DNA of 64,000 nucleotides from Aminipila sp047974845 (GTDB taxonomy: Bacteria; Bacillota; Clostridia; Peptostreptococcales; Anaerovoracaceae), in the NCBI GenBank assembly GCA_047974845.1, contig JBKECQ010000021.1:32192-96191 (forward strand), given 5' to 3'. A program made the translations under genes and the position numbers. Shown here piece after piece: positions 1 to 8,228 of this stretch; position 1 is the first letter of the stretch; each line of letters begins with the position of its first letter. The notes beneath the pieces are model-generated. The model was not told the origin of the DNA. It ran no database searches and was given only the letters and a program-made list of their open reading frames with translations.

Positions 1-1
1 T

Positions 2-757
2 GCAGTACCTTATACAGTTGAAGAAGTTGTAAGAGAAGCAAAGTCAGCTTACGATGCAGGTGCATCTGTAATTCATCTACACGTAAGAGAAGACGATGGT
101 ACTCCAACTCAGAGCAAGGAAAGATTCCAAGTGTGCGTTGATGCAATCAGAAAAGAATGCCCTGATGCTATCATTCAGCCTTCAACAGGTGGCGCGGTTG
201 GTATGACTGACCTTGAAAGACTTCAGTCAACAGAAATTACACCTACACCTGAGTTTGCTACATTAGATTGTGGTACTTGTAACTTTGGTGGAGATGAAAT
301 ATTTATCAACACAGACAATACAATCATGAACTTTGCTAAGATCATGAAAGAAAGAGGTATTAAGCCTGAACTTGAAGTATTTGATAAGGGTATGATTGAT
401 ACTGCATTAAAAGTAGACAAGAAGGGATTATTAGTACACCCTCTACACTTTGACTTTGTTCTTGGTGTACAGATGACTGCTACTATTCGTGACTTATTAT
501 TCATGGTAGAAAGTCTTCCAGCTGGATCTACTTGGACTGCAACAGGTCTAGGAAAGAATGCTTGGCACATTGCTGCTGCTACAATTTCTTTAGGCGGACA
601 CGTAAGAGTAGGCTTTGAAGATAACCTTTACATGGAAAAGGGTGTTCTTGCAGAAAGCAACGGACAAATGGTTGCTAAGGTTGTAGAAATTGCAAAACTT
701 CTAGGAAGAGAAATTGCAACTCCTGATGAAGCAAGACAAATTCTAGGCATGAAGTAA
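2..757 (+). CDS. kce: 3-keto-5-aminohexanoate cleavage enzyme (Kce/BKACE family), 5' partial
   Basis: The reading frame is open from the left edge, so the N-terminus lies outside the window. Kce condenses 3-keto-5-aminohexanoate with acetyl-CoA to give acetoacetate and 3-aminobutyryl-CoA in anaerobic lysine fermentation, and acts in the cytosol. Visible family signatures are the metal-binding HLHVR motif shortly after the window edge, the QPSTGGAVGMT segment and ATLDCGTCNFG. The last two are typical of true Kce rather than of generic BKACE proteins. The C-terminus is intact and is followed by a terminator, so this is the last gene of its transcript. The other kdd/kal-type lysine genes, if present, must lie to the left. 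The family is certain; substrate assignment is good but rests on motif recall. Confidence 0.88.
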   Translation, partial: AVPYTVEEVVREAKSAYDAGASVIHLHVREDDGTPTQSKERFQVCVDAIRKECPDAIIQPSTGGAVGMTDLERLQSTEITPTPEFATLDCGTCNFGGDEIFINTDNTIMNFAKIMKERGIKPELEVFDKGMIDTALKVDKKGLLVHPLHFDFVLGVQMTATIRDLLFMVESLPAGSTWTATGLGKNAWHIAAATISLGGHVRVGFEDNLYMEKGVLAESNGQMVAKVVEIAKLLGREIATPDEARQILGMK

Positions 758-772
758 TATAGATAAATATAA

Positions 773-823
773 GCTACAAAGGGCGCTTCAAGCTGATTTA
801 CACGGTTTGTAGCGCTTTTTTAT
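773..823 (+). terminator. Rho-independent terminator after kce
   Basis: An 8-bp perfect stem, GCTACAAA (773-780) with TTTGTAGC (806-813), encloses a 25-nt loop. It is followed by a T-rich run. Confidence 0.7.
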
Positions 824-871
824 TGAGGTCTTGCGGAATATAAAATATAAAAAACAAAGTAGGGGAGATTT

Positions 872-1816
872 ATGTCATTTTCTATAGATACAAAGAATGA
901 ATTAGCAAGATTAGAACAGGAAAAGAAATGTTGTATGCTTGCTGAAATAGCTGGCTTTATCCGTATGTGTGGAAGCATTAGGTTAGCCGGGGGTGGAAAA
1001 TTTAATATTATTATTACAACAGAGAACCCTGCGGTTGCAAGGCATTTTAAAAAAATGATTAAAGAATATTTTGATGTAGATGCAAATTTAGAGATAGGTC
1101 AAGGTACTACTCTAAAAAAGGCCAGAGTTTATTTGCTAAATATCGGACCTGAGGAGAGAAGTGAACAGATATTAAGAGAAACGGGAATTCTAATGGTTCG
1201 AGAGGGAATGAACTATATTAGCGATGGTATTTATGAGGGTTTAATAAAGACAAAATGCTGTAGAAAGGCGTACCTAAGGGGTGTCTTTCTTGGAGCCGGA
1301 AGTATAAGTGACCCTGAAAAGGCATACCACCTGGAGATTGTATGTAGTACACAAACCTTGTCAAATGATGTAAAGAAGCTTATAAATAGTTTTGTGGATT
1401 TACACGCAAAACAGGTTCAAAGGAAAAAGAATTATGTAGTCTATGTAAAAGAGTCAGAACAGATTGCAGATATATTAAATATATTAAAAGCTCATGGACA
1501 GTTATTAAAATTTGAAGACACTAGAATAATAAAGGAAATGAGGAATAAGACCAATCGTATTAATAATTGCGATAGTGCAAACTTAGATAAGACCTTAAAT
1601 GCATCAGAAAAGCAAATTGAAGCAATTAGATTTATTGATGCACAGAAAGGTCTGGCTTCGTTAAATAGTAAGCTTAGAGAGGTTGCATTATTAAGGCTGG
1701 ACAATCCGGAGGCAACTTTGCAAGAATTGGCGGATATGATGGAACCACCATTAAAAAAATCAGGCTTAAATCATAGGATGAAAAAAATATCTGAAATTGC
1801 GGAAAAATTGAAATAA
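872..1816 (+). CDS. whiA: DNA-binding protein WhiA
   Basis: WhiA is a conserved Gram-positive DNA-binding protein linked to cell division, chromosome segregation and, in actinomycetes, sporulation. The 314-residue length is normal. The N-terminal two thirds has the LAGLIDADG homing-endonuclease-like fold (the segment RKAYLRGVFLGAGSISDP near residue 130 is characteristic), and the C-terminal ~90 residues carry the helix-turn-helix (LASLNSKLREVALLRL, then LQELADMM and SGLNHRMKKI). The start is preceded by AGGGGAG at good spacing. In many Firmicutes whiA sits behind rapZ and yvcK; here it stands alone. It is followed by a DnaA-box-like cluster. Confidence 0.95.
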   Translation: MSFSIDTKNELARLEQEKKCCMLAEIAGFIRMCGSIRLAGGGKFNIIITTENPAVARHFKKMIKEYFDVDANLEIGQGTTLKKARVYLLNIGPEERSEQILRETGILMVREGMNYISDGIYEGLIKTKCCRKAYLRGVFLGAGSISDPEKAYHLEIVCSTQTLSNDVKKLINSFVDLHAKQVQRKKNYVVYVKESEQIADILNILKAHGQLLKFEDTRIIKEMRNKTNRINNCDSANLDKTLNASEKQIEAIRFIDAQKGLASLNSKLREVALLRLDNPEATLQELADMMEPPLKKSGLNHRMKKISEIAEKLK

Positions 1817-2232
1817 TATGAGATAAGTTGTCTGAATTTAAGTTTACAGTGATATTATCGAAATTGATAGAAAATTAGTAAATCTAAGAAAATACCAACA
1901 CTTTAAAGGGACAAGTTTTTTTGAAAAGACATAATGTGTAAAAAGTAAGTAAACCTGTGGAAAACTTTTTATTGACAAGCTGTTTTTTCGATGTAACCAA
2001 GTAATATCAAGGCTTGTGAGAAATAAAGTTATACACAAGCCGCAGGGGATTAAATTGTATACAATTTTGACGAACTGTGTGGAAAAGTACAAGAAGGTTT
2101 AAAATGCTTGGCTTTGTGGATTGTGGAAAATGAAAATAGAGGTAAGGGTTAGGTTTACATAATATATTGATAATAAATGGTTTTACAAATTATTTTATTG
2201 GGAAAAAATGTCGAGGAGCAGGAGGTAGAAAA
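1817..2232. other. Intergenic region with a cluster of DnaA-box-like 9-mers
   Basis: This 416-bp AT-rich gap has no convincing gene. It holds one TTATACACA at 2029-2037 (plus strand) and, as TGTGGAAAA, three copies of the near-consensus box TTTTCCACA on the minus strand at 1956-1964, 2078-2086 and 2122-2130. A further CAATCCACA-type site lies on the minus strand at 2115-2123. Five such sites within about 175 bp resemble a DnaA-binding cluster. No dnaA, dnaN or rpmH gene is near, so a chromosomal origin is not supported. The function is inferred only. Confidence 0.45.
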
Positions 2233-2913
2233 ATGCTGGGAGTTGTAATAAATACTGCGGCAGTAATAGTAGGTAGTTTAGTAGGTCTGCTTTTAAAAAA
2301 AGGAATCCCTGAAAGTGTAAAGGACATAGTTATGAAGGGTATTGCTCTTTGCACTATGTACATAGGAATACAGGGCGCACTTAAAGGAGAAAACACTTTG
2401 GTATTGATTATATCCATAGTATTAGGCTCCATAATAGGGCAAAGCTTAGATTTAGATAAACAATTAAATAATTTTGCACTAAAGCTAGAGAACAAATTTA
2501 AAAAGCCGGGGGAGGAGACCTCCATTGCACAAGGATTTATAGCGGCCAGCCTATTGTTTTGTGTTGGAGCTATGACTATAGTGGGTTCACTGCAAGCAGG
2601 TTTAACAGGCAATAATGAAATGCTTATAACCAAATCAACTTTAGACCTGATTTCATCATGTATATTTGCATCAGCCTTAGGTATCGGAGTATTGTTTTCA
2701 GCAAGCTTTGTTTTTATATTTCAAGGAACAATCGTTTTGCTGGCACAATATATATCACCGTTTTTAGGAGATTACGTTATTGCTGAAATGACCTGTGCAG
2801 GCTCCATATTAATATTGGGATTATCACTTAATATATTAGGTGTAACTAATCTTAAGATAATGGATTATTTACCGGCAATATTTTTGCCCATAATACTTTG
2901 TACATTTATGTAA
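2233..2913 (+). CDS. DUF554 family membrane protein
   Basis: This is a 226-residue, highly hydrophobic protein with about seven predicted membrane segments. It matches the DUF554 family (YdfK-like), whose transport function is undefined. The segment MLGVVINTAAVIVGSLVGLL at the N-terminus and the GSIIGQSLDLD and FCVGAMTIVGSLQAG stretches are typical. I chose the ATG at 2233 because a strong GCAGGAGG sits just upstream; an in-frame extension to 2167 adds a hydrophilic stretch not seen in the family. It is monocistronic, with a terminator directly behind it. Confidence 0.85.
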   Translation: MLGVVINTAAVIVGSLVGLLLKKGIPESVKDIVMKGIALCTMYIGIQGALKGENTLVLIISIVLGSIIGQSLDLDKQLNNFALKLENKFKKPGEETSIAQGFIAASLLFCVGAMTIVGSLQAGLTGNNEMLITKSTLDLISSCIFASALGIGVLFSASFVFIFQGTIVLLAQYISPFLGDYVIAEMTCAGSILILGLSLNILGVTNLKIMDYLPAIFLPIILCTFM

Positions 2914-2968
2914 TTACTTTTTTCAATATTGATTCTATACAAATAAAAATATGAAATAATGTAAAAAC

Positions 2969-3006
2969 CTCTTGCTAAATATATAAACGCAAGAGCTTTT
3001 TTTATT
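2969..3006 (+). terminator. Rho-independent terminator after the DUF554 gene
   Basis: The stem CTCTTGC (2969-2975) pairs with GCAAGAG (2989-2995), followed by CTTTTTTTATTT. Confidence 0.8.
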
Positions 3007-3008
3007 TA

Positions 3009-3095
3009 GAAAGTAATTTAGTAAATAATTAATTAATTACTTATTTATTTAACTATTTATTTAATTAATTAATTAATTGCTCACTTACTTACTGT
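3009..3095. repeat. Low-complexity tetranucleotide tract (TTAA/ATTA/TTAC)
   Basis: About 85 bp consists almost wholly of 4-bp-period units such as AATT, TTAA, TTAT and TTAC. It lies in a 407-bp gap (2914-3320) that otherwise holds the terminator above and AT-rich DNA leading to the next gene. Slipped-strand length variation would be expected. Confidence 0.7.
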
Positions 3096-3320
3096 TTAGT
3101 GCTATAGCGGGAATAAATGGTATTTTGTAATCTAAATAAATTAAAATAGTCATTAAATATTTAATAAAAGTCACAAGATATAAAAAATACTATTAGATTT
3201 TATACAATGTTATAAAAATTTAAATCTTAAGGTTTCAAATAACTCTTTGAATAAATATGTATTTTTGGTATTATGTTAAAAGGGAAAAAGATTATTATAA
3301 TTAAATCAATGGAGGTAAGA

Positions 3321-3530
3321 ATGGAGAAGAAGCAATACATATGCCCTAAATGCGGAGGTCAGCACTATGAAAGTGACCAATTTCAAGCAACGGGTGGGAA
3401 TTTTGCAAAAATATTTGACGTGCAAAATAAGAAATTTATAACAATTAGCTGTACACAATGTGGTTTTACTGAATTATATAGAGCAAACAATTCTTCTGGA
3501 TGGGATGTTTTAGACTTCTTGATGGGATAA
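3321..3530 (+). CDS. Small zinc-ribbon protein (DUF2082-like)
   Basis: A 69-residue protein with two CxxC knuckles (Cys8/Cys11 and Cys44/Cys47) forming a predicted zinc ribbon. The segment DQFQATGGNFAKIFDVQNKK is the hallmark of the DUF2082 group of predicted nucleic-acid-binding zinc-ribbon proteins. The molecular role is unknown. ATG at 3321 is chosen because GGAGGTAAG lies 9 bases upstream. An earlier ATG at 3309 overlaps that ribosome-binding site, and the longer frame from 3273 has no support. It is monocistronic and convergent with the DUF711 operon. Confidence 0.8.
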   Translation: MEKKQYICPKCGGQHYESDQFQATGGNFAKIFDVQNKKFITISCTQCGFTELYRANNSSGWDVLDFLMG

Positions 3531-3584
3531 GGGGTCATTAAATAAGTCAGTTTTAGAAATCTTAATATTGAAATCGAAATTATA

Positions 3585-3620
3585 AAAAGGATGTAACCAT
3601 GTTTGGCTACATCCTTTTAT
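3585..3620. terminator. Bidirectional terminator between convergent genes
   Basis: An 11-bp perfect stem, AAAAGGATGTA (3585-3595) with TACATCCTTTT (3608-3618), with A-rich and T-rich flanks on both sides. It can serve the zinc-ribbon gene (plus) and the DUF711 gene (minus). Confidence 0.8.
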
Positions 3621-3710
3621 TTAAATATTTATATAACTTTTGTTTTTTATTACTTTTTTGTTTATTCTTAGAATTTTAGTTTGTTCATAGAATTTTTGTG
3701 CTTCCCAAAA

Positions 3711-5069
3711 CTAGTTTTTCAAGCTTTGCATTGGTGCAGGTATTCTACCGCCTCTATTTATCATTTTAGCAGGAGATTTTGTGTTCAGTTTCATAACAGG
3801 GCCGTTACCAAGCAGTCCGCCAAAATCCAATTCTTCTCCCTCTTCTAATCCTATAGCGGGTATAACTCTAACAGCAGTAGTTTTTGAGTTAACCATACCA
3901 ATAGCTGCTTCATCCGCAATAATAGCAGAAATGACTTCAGAAGGTGTTTCTCCGGGGATAACAATCATATCAAGACCAACAGAGCAAACAGCAGTCATTG
4001 CTTCAAGCTTTTCTATAGATAGTGTGCCTGCTCTGGCAGCATCAATCATGCCGGCGTCTTCTGTAACCGGTATGAATGCTCCTGAAAGCCCACCCACATT
4101 TGATGATGCCATAACACCGCCTTTTTTTACTGCATCGTTAAGCATTGCAAGTGCGGCAGTAGTTCCGTGTGAACCACATTGTTCAAGACCGATTTCTTCA
4201 AGTATATGTGCTACAGAGTCCCCGATAGCCGGTGTCGGTGCCAGTGATAAGTCAATGATTCCAAAAGGAATGCCTAATCTCTTAGATGCTTCTGCACCAA
4301 CAAGCTGTCCCATACGAGTAATCTTAAATGCAGTACGCTTAATCATATCAGCTATTTCGGTTAAATCCGCATCATCAGGCATTTTTGCAAGGGCGGCACG
4401 AACTACACCAGGGCCGGAAACGCCTACGTTTAAAACACAATCAGCTTCGCCGGGACCGTGGAATGCACCTGCCATAAAAGGGTTATCTTCAGGGGCATTA
4501 CAGAAAACTACAAGCTTAGCAGCACCTATGCACTGATTATCTTTTGTTGCTTCAGCAGCCTTTTTTACAACATTACCCATCAACTTTACAGCATCCATAT
4601 TTATACCTGCTTTTGTTGAGCCTATATTTACAGAAGAGCAAACAAAACTTGTTTCAGCTAATGCCTTAGGAATGGACTCTATCAAAGCTTTATCTCCAGG
4701 GGAAAAGCCCTTGTGTACAAGTGCAGAGTATCCACCTATAAAATTAACGCCCACATCCTTTGCAACTCTATCAAGAGTTTTTGCATATTTAACAGGATCT
4801 CCTCCGGATGCACCAACAAGCATTGCTATAGGAGTTACGGAAATTCTCTTATTTACGATTGGAATACCATATGTTTTCTCAATATCTTCACCAGTTTTTA
4901 CTAAATCCTTTGCGTAATTGTATATCTTGTTATAAACTTTTTCGCATGATTTATCAATATCGCTATCACAGCAATCAAGTAGAGAGATTCCCATGGTAAT
5001 AGTTCTTATATCTAAGTTTTCTTCTTGTATCATGGTGATGGTTTCCATGATGTCAGTCATATTAAGCAT
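3711..5069 (-). CDS. PFL family protein (UPF0210/DUF711)
   Basis: A 452-residue cytosolic protein of the UPF0210/DUF711 family. It is distantly related to pyruvate formate-lyase folds but has no known activity. Recognisable stretches are ITMGISLLDC near residue 25, FIGGYSALVHKGF, and GPGEADCVLNVGVSGPGVV in the middle. The start follows GGGGAGG with 8-9 bases of spacing. It lies 20 bp downstream of an ACT-domain gene, a pairing conserved across Firmicutes, which suggests that the ACT protein controls it by small-molecule binding. The transcript ends at the bidirectional hairpin at 3585-3620. The family is certain; the function is unknown. Confidence 0.9.
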   Translation of the reverse strand: MLNMTDIMETITMIQEENLDIRTITMGISLLDCCDSDIDKSCEKVYNKIYNYAKDLVKTGEDIEKTYGIPIVNKRISVTPIAMLVGASGGDPVKYAKTLDRVAKDVGVNFIGGYSALVHKGFSPGDKALIESIPKALAETSFVCSSVNIGSTKAGINMDAVKLMGNVVKKAAEATKDNQCIGAAKLVVFCNAPEDNPFMAGAFHGPGEADCVLNVGVSGPGVVRAALAKMPDDADLTEIADMIKRTAFKITRMGQLVGAEASKRLGIPFGIIDLSLAPTPAIGDSVAHILEEIGLEQCGSHGTTAALAMLNDAVKKGGVMASSNVGGLSGAFIPVTEDAGMIDAARAGTLSIEKLEAMTAVCSVGLDMIVIPGETPSEVISAIIADEAAIGMVNSKTTAVRVIPAIGLEEGEELDFGGLLGNGPVMKLNTKSPAKMINRGGRIPAPMQSLKN

Positions 5070-5089
5070 TATATATACCTCCCCATGAA

Positions 5090-5353
5090 TTAAATTCTGT
5101 GCATTGAATTAAAGATGTCTTCGTGCATTACGTGTATTGTCATGTCAGGTACATTATTTACTAGATTTGTTTTTAGCGTATCAAGTTCACAATTCATATC
5201 TGAAATATCAATAAGCATAACCATAGCAAAGTATTCCTGAAGAACGGATTGAGTTACCTCAATTACATTTGCATTTGCCTCAGCGCAAGTTGTGCTTACT
5301 TTTGCGAGAATTCCTACCATATCTTTTCCGATAACTGTTACGACTGCTCTCAT
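5090..5353 (-). CDS. ACT domain protein (UPF0237)
   Basis: An 87-residue stand-alone ACT domain, starting RAVVTVIGKDMVGILAKVST, which is the typical first strand and helix of UPF0237 (GcvR-like) proteins. ACT domains bind amino acids or similar ligands and often form dimers. GGGAGG precedes the ATG. It is the first gene of a two-gene operon with the DUF711 protein and probably regulates it. No ligand can be named from the sequence. Confidence 0.9.
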   Translation of the reverse strand: MRAVVTVIGKDMVGILAKVSTTCAEANANVIEVTQSVLQEYFAMVMLIDISDMNCELDTLKTNLVNNVPDMTIHVMHEDIFNSMHRI

Positions 5354-5421
5354 TTTTTTTCCTCCCTTTGGAATTTTATAATAAAATTTGGTTTAATCAA
5401 CAAAAAATCTGTATTAATTTA

Positions 5422-6462
5422 TTATTTTATCACATTATACTGATTGTCTGCAAGTAGGCTATTGATTAAATAGGTAATTTTTATGCTGGGAAATTTTTTA
5501 GAAAAGTAATCCTTGTTTGAGCGCTTATTTCCAATCATATTAGAAAAGTTTTTCTGATTACTTTCAAAAATTATATTATCAAAGCTATCCCTTGATTGGT
5601 TGCATTGGGAAATAAGAGCAGTTAATTTTTCCTCAAGTATTTCCCGGGCAATCTGGGCTTCTACCAATTGCCTAAAAGCGGGGTGATATGTATCACCGGT
5701 AATGGCACCATTTTCGTTTATAATATCTGTACTTTTAAGCCCAACACGAATGATATTTATATGAGCATTGCTTAAAAGTTTATACATTTCCTTTGTTGTG
5801 TTAATAGCCTGCTCTTGGGTAAGGGAGGAATATTTCCCGCATTTATACATTTCCAAAAGCTCGGTATCGTCAATGATAATGGTAGGGTAAAGCCTTGCGA
5901 TTGATGGTTTTATTTTTACAGTTTCCTGAGCAGAATATAGAGATTTTTCATGTGTATCACCGGGAAGACCAATCATAAGTTGAATCCCTAGCTCAAATCC
6001 ATATTCCTTTATCAAGCTACAGCTTTTATAAACTATAGAACTGTCATGTCCACGATTGGAGGATTTTAGTACTTCATCATCAAAGGACTGAACACCAAGT
6101 TCAATAATATCAACATTATATAGCTTTAAATTTGTTAAGATTTCATCATTTATATAGTCCGGGCGGGTAGAAAGATGTATTTTGTTTATATCACCACGGT
6201 CTTTATATTCCTTTGCAATAGTTAAATATTCGGATTGTTTTTCAATTGGAATTCCGGTAAAGCTTCCTCCAAAAAAAGCTACTTCAATGGTAGAAAGACC
6301 TCTCCCTTTTAATGTTAATAAATATTGGTCAATAATACTCCTTATGTCTTGTGAATTAACAGGTTTTTGTCTTGCTGTTATCTTCTTTTGATTGCAAAAA
6401 ACGCAGTCGTTAGGGCAGCCCTCATGGGGAATAAAAATAGGTATTATAGCGTGTGTTTTCAT
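5422..6462 (-). CDS. Elp3-like radical SAM protein
   Basis: A 346-residue protein with a radical SAM 4Fe-4S cysteine cluster near the N-terminus (Cys16, Cys20, Cys23 in GCPNDCVFCNQ). The core then continues with AFFGGSFTGIP, HLSTRPDYI, ELGVQSFDDEVLKSSNRGH and IQLMIGLPGDT, all typical of the Elp3/HemN-like branch (COG1243). It lacks the C-terminal acetyltransferase domain of true Elp3. In many Clostridia a homologue sits between rnc and smc; here it stands apart from them. The start has AGGAGA upstream. The substrate is not known. Confidence 0.82.
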   Translation of the reverse strand: MKTHAIIPIFIPHEGCPNDCVFCNQKKITARQKPVNSQDIRSIIDQYLLTLKGRGLSTIEVAFFGGSFTGIPIEKQSEYLTIAKEYKDRGDINKIHLSTRPDYINDEILTNLKLYNVDIIELGVQSFDDEVLKSSNRGHDSSIVYKSCSLIKEYGFELGIQLMIGLPGDTHEKSLYSAQETVKIKPSIARLYPTIIIDDTELLEMYKCGKYSSLTQEQAINTTKEMYKLLSNAHINIIRVGLKSTDIINENGAITGDTYHPAFRQLVEAQIAREILEEKLTALISQCNQSRDSFDNIIFESNQKNFSNMIGNKRSNKDYFSKKFPSIKITYLINSLLADNQYNVIK

Positions 6463-6492
6463 TTGTATGTCTCCTGTTTTGAATAGGTTATT

Positions 6493-7215
6493 TTATTTTA
6501 AGTACTCTATATGGCATTCTATTTTAAAGCATTCTGTAGGCGATTCTATTATGGAGCCTATGTCTTCTAAGGGGTATTCTTCAAAATATTTTATTGTTAG
6601 ACCTTGGTCTTTTATGAATTGAAATATAGAGTGAAAGTCTGGGTGTGCTTCCAGATTGCCATTGAAAACTATTTCATTCCCAATTCTTCCGGAGGCTCCA
6701 CCCAAGAATCCGTAAGAGAATCCTTTTAGTAGAACATTACCTTTATTAATCAACAATAAGTTTAAAGGCTTCAAATGCTTATTTTGCATAAAAAAGTTTT
6801 GTATGGAATTATATATCCCTATATCAGATGTAATAGCTGAATTATTACTTACCAAAACCATATTGCATTTAGTATATCCTTGATTGGTGTTAATCAGATT
6901 ATAATTTAGCCTGCTGATTTCTTCTAAAAGAGAAGGGGCTGTATACTTTAATGTGTGTATAAAATAATCTCCCATGCAAACACCGTTGTACTTAATATTA
7001 TTTGGATATTTAAAGCCCAGTTCCTCTAAACTGCCTATGGAATGTACTGGAGAAGAGGGTAGCGCACCTAGTTTGCACATATACAAGTCAGCGTGGGCAG
7101 AAACTTCAGGATAAACAACGGGAATATCAGGTATTAAACAAGTTTGATGACCTTTGTCCCTAATATATTTTTGAAGTAATGGGTTTGCATCATGAGACAT
7201 ATACACAATACTCAT
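6493..7215 (-). CDS. Uncharacterised protein, possibly GME-fold (DUF6873-like)
   Basis: A 240-residue soluble protein with no signal peptide. It resembles the clostridial family annotated as DUF6873 GME-fold proteins, i.e. the guanidine-modifying (amidinotransferase/arginine deiminase) fold. Suggestive features are SAHADLYMCKLG near residue 40, NLINTNQGYTKCNMVLVSNN in the middle, and GGASGRIGNEIVFNGNLEAH near residue 180, which mimic the repeated motif pattern of that fold. I cannot confirm a full catalytic set. It precedes the radical SAM gene by 30 bp and probably shares its transcript. GGAGA lies before the ATG. Confidence 0.55.
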   Translation of the reverse strand: MSIVYMSHDANPLLQKYIRDKGHQTCLIPDIPVVYPEVSAHADLYMCKLGALPSSPVHSIGSLEELGFKYPNNIKYNGVCMGDYFIHTLKYTAPSLLEEISRLNYNLINTNQGYTKCNMVLVSNNSAITSDIGIYNSIQNFFMQNKHLKPLNLLLINKGNVLLKGFSYGFLGGASGRIGNEIVFNGNLEAHPDFHSIFQFIKDQGLTIKYFEEYPLEDIGSIIESPTECFKIECHIEYLK

Positions 7216-7254
7216 ATTATATTTCTCCTTTTGTATTTTTCCTTTAGCATTTTT

Positions 7255-7328
7255 TCTATAGTCTTGTCTCTATAGTCTTGTTTCTATAGTATTTTTCCTT
7301 AGTGTTTTCCTTAGTGTTTTCCTTATTC
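7255..7328. repeat. Two adjoining short tandem repeats in an intergenic region
   Basis: Two full copies of TCTATAGTCTTG plus a partial third lie at a 14-bp period (7255, 7269, 7283). Three copies of a TTTTCCTTAGTG-like 12-bp unit follow (7293-7328). They lie between the divergent 6493-7215 gene and ung, in the 5' region of the former. Confidence 0.75.
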
Positions 7329-7469
7329 TTCCGATAAATTAAATAAGAATATAATTGCTAATCTTTTATGGCTCATTATAGCACAAAAGGGAGGTTAGGA
7401 TTTAATTATTTGTAATTGTATGATACAATAAACAGGTAAAATTAGAAGTAAGGAGAAATTTATATAATT

Positions 7470-8144
7470 ATGGTTAATCTAGGTAATGATTGGGATTCCA
7501 TACTGGAGGGAGAGTTCGAAAAGGAGTATTATATAAAGCTTAGAGCTTTCTTAAAAGAAGAATATTCTTCCTATCAAGTATACCCTTCTATGTTTGATAT
7601 TTTCAATGCGTTAAAACGCACAGCGTATAATGATGTAAAAGTAGTAATCTTAGGTCAGGATCCATACCATGAACCCGGACAGGCTCATGGGCTGAGCTTT
7701 TCTGTAAAACATGGTGTACAAAAACCACCTTCTTTAATGAATATTTTCAAAGAAATACAAGCAGATTTGGGAATAAAGCCACCTAACCACGGGTGTTTAG
7801 AGGAATGGGCAGATAGGGGTGTACTTTTATTAAATACAGCACTTACAGTAAGGCGAGCTCAAGCAAACTCACACCAAGGTAAGGGTTGGGAAATATTTAC
7901 GGATAGAGTTATTCAAATATTAAATGAAAGAGAAAAACCCATTGTGTTTATGCTTTGGGGGGCAAACGCCAGATCTAAAAAAGCATTTATAAATAACAAA
8001 AATCATTTGATTTTAGAGGCGCCTCACCCCAGTCCGCTTTCTGCACACAGAGGTTTTTTTGGTTGCAAGCATTTTAGTTTGGCAAATGAGTTTTTAGAGT
8101 CTGTAGGTGAGGAAAAAATAGATTGGAATATTAAAGACATATAA
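7470..8144 (+). CDS. ung: Uracil-DNA glycosylase, family 1
   Basis: Ung excises uracil from DNA in base-excision repair. The 224-residue length is normal. The water-activating motif GQDPYH has Asp64 and His67, and the DNA-intercalation loop HPSPLSAHRGF is intact near residue 186. NTALTVRRAQANSH and the MLWG segment also match. An AAGGAG sits about 14 bases before the ATG, a slightly long spacing. It is monocistronic. Confidence 0.96.
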   Translation: MVNLGNDWDSILEGEFEKEYYIKLRAFLKEEYSSYQVYPSMFDIFNALKRTAYNDVKVVILGQDPYHEPGQAHGLSFSVKHGVQKPPSLMNIFKEIQADLGIKPPNHGCLEEWADRGVLLLNTALTVRRAQANSHQGKGWEIFTDRVIQILNEREKPIVFMLWGANARSKKAFINNKNHLILEAPHPSPLSAHRGFFGCKHFSLANEFLESVGEEKIDWNIKDI

Positions 8145-8228
8145 AGTGTTTTACTTGATTTTATGTCACTATATGATAGAATATGAGGTATTGCATTTTT
8201 AAATATAATAAAATAGGAGAAAATATTT

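Noticed and set aside
2167..2232. N-terminal extension of the DUF554 gene
   Set aside because: The strong GGAGG immediately before 2233 and the family start argue for the shorter form.
1817..2232. Chromosomal origin of replication
   Set aside because: Only DnaA-box-like sites are seen; dnaA, dnaN, rpmH and other origin-linked genes are absent, and whiA is not an origin marker.
3781..4536. Long plus-strand open frame of 251 codons antisense to the DUF711 gene
   Set aside because: It is the antisense shadow of a well-recognised gene, has Ser/Pro/Ala-biased composition and no ribosome-binding site.
7255..7328. CRISPR array
   Set aside because: Repeat units are only 12-14 bp with no unique spacers between them; no cas gene is present anywhere in the window.
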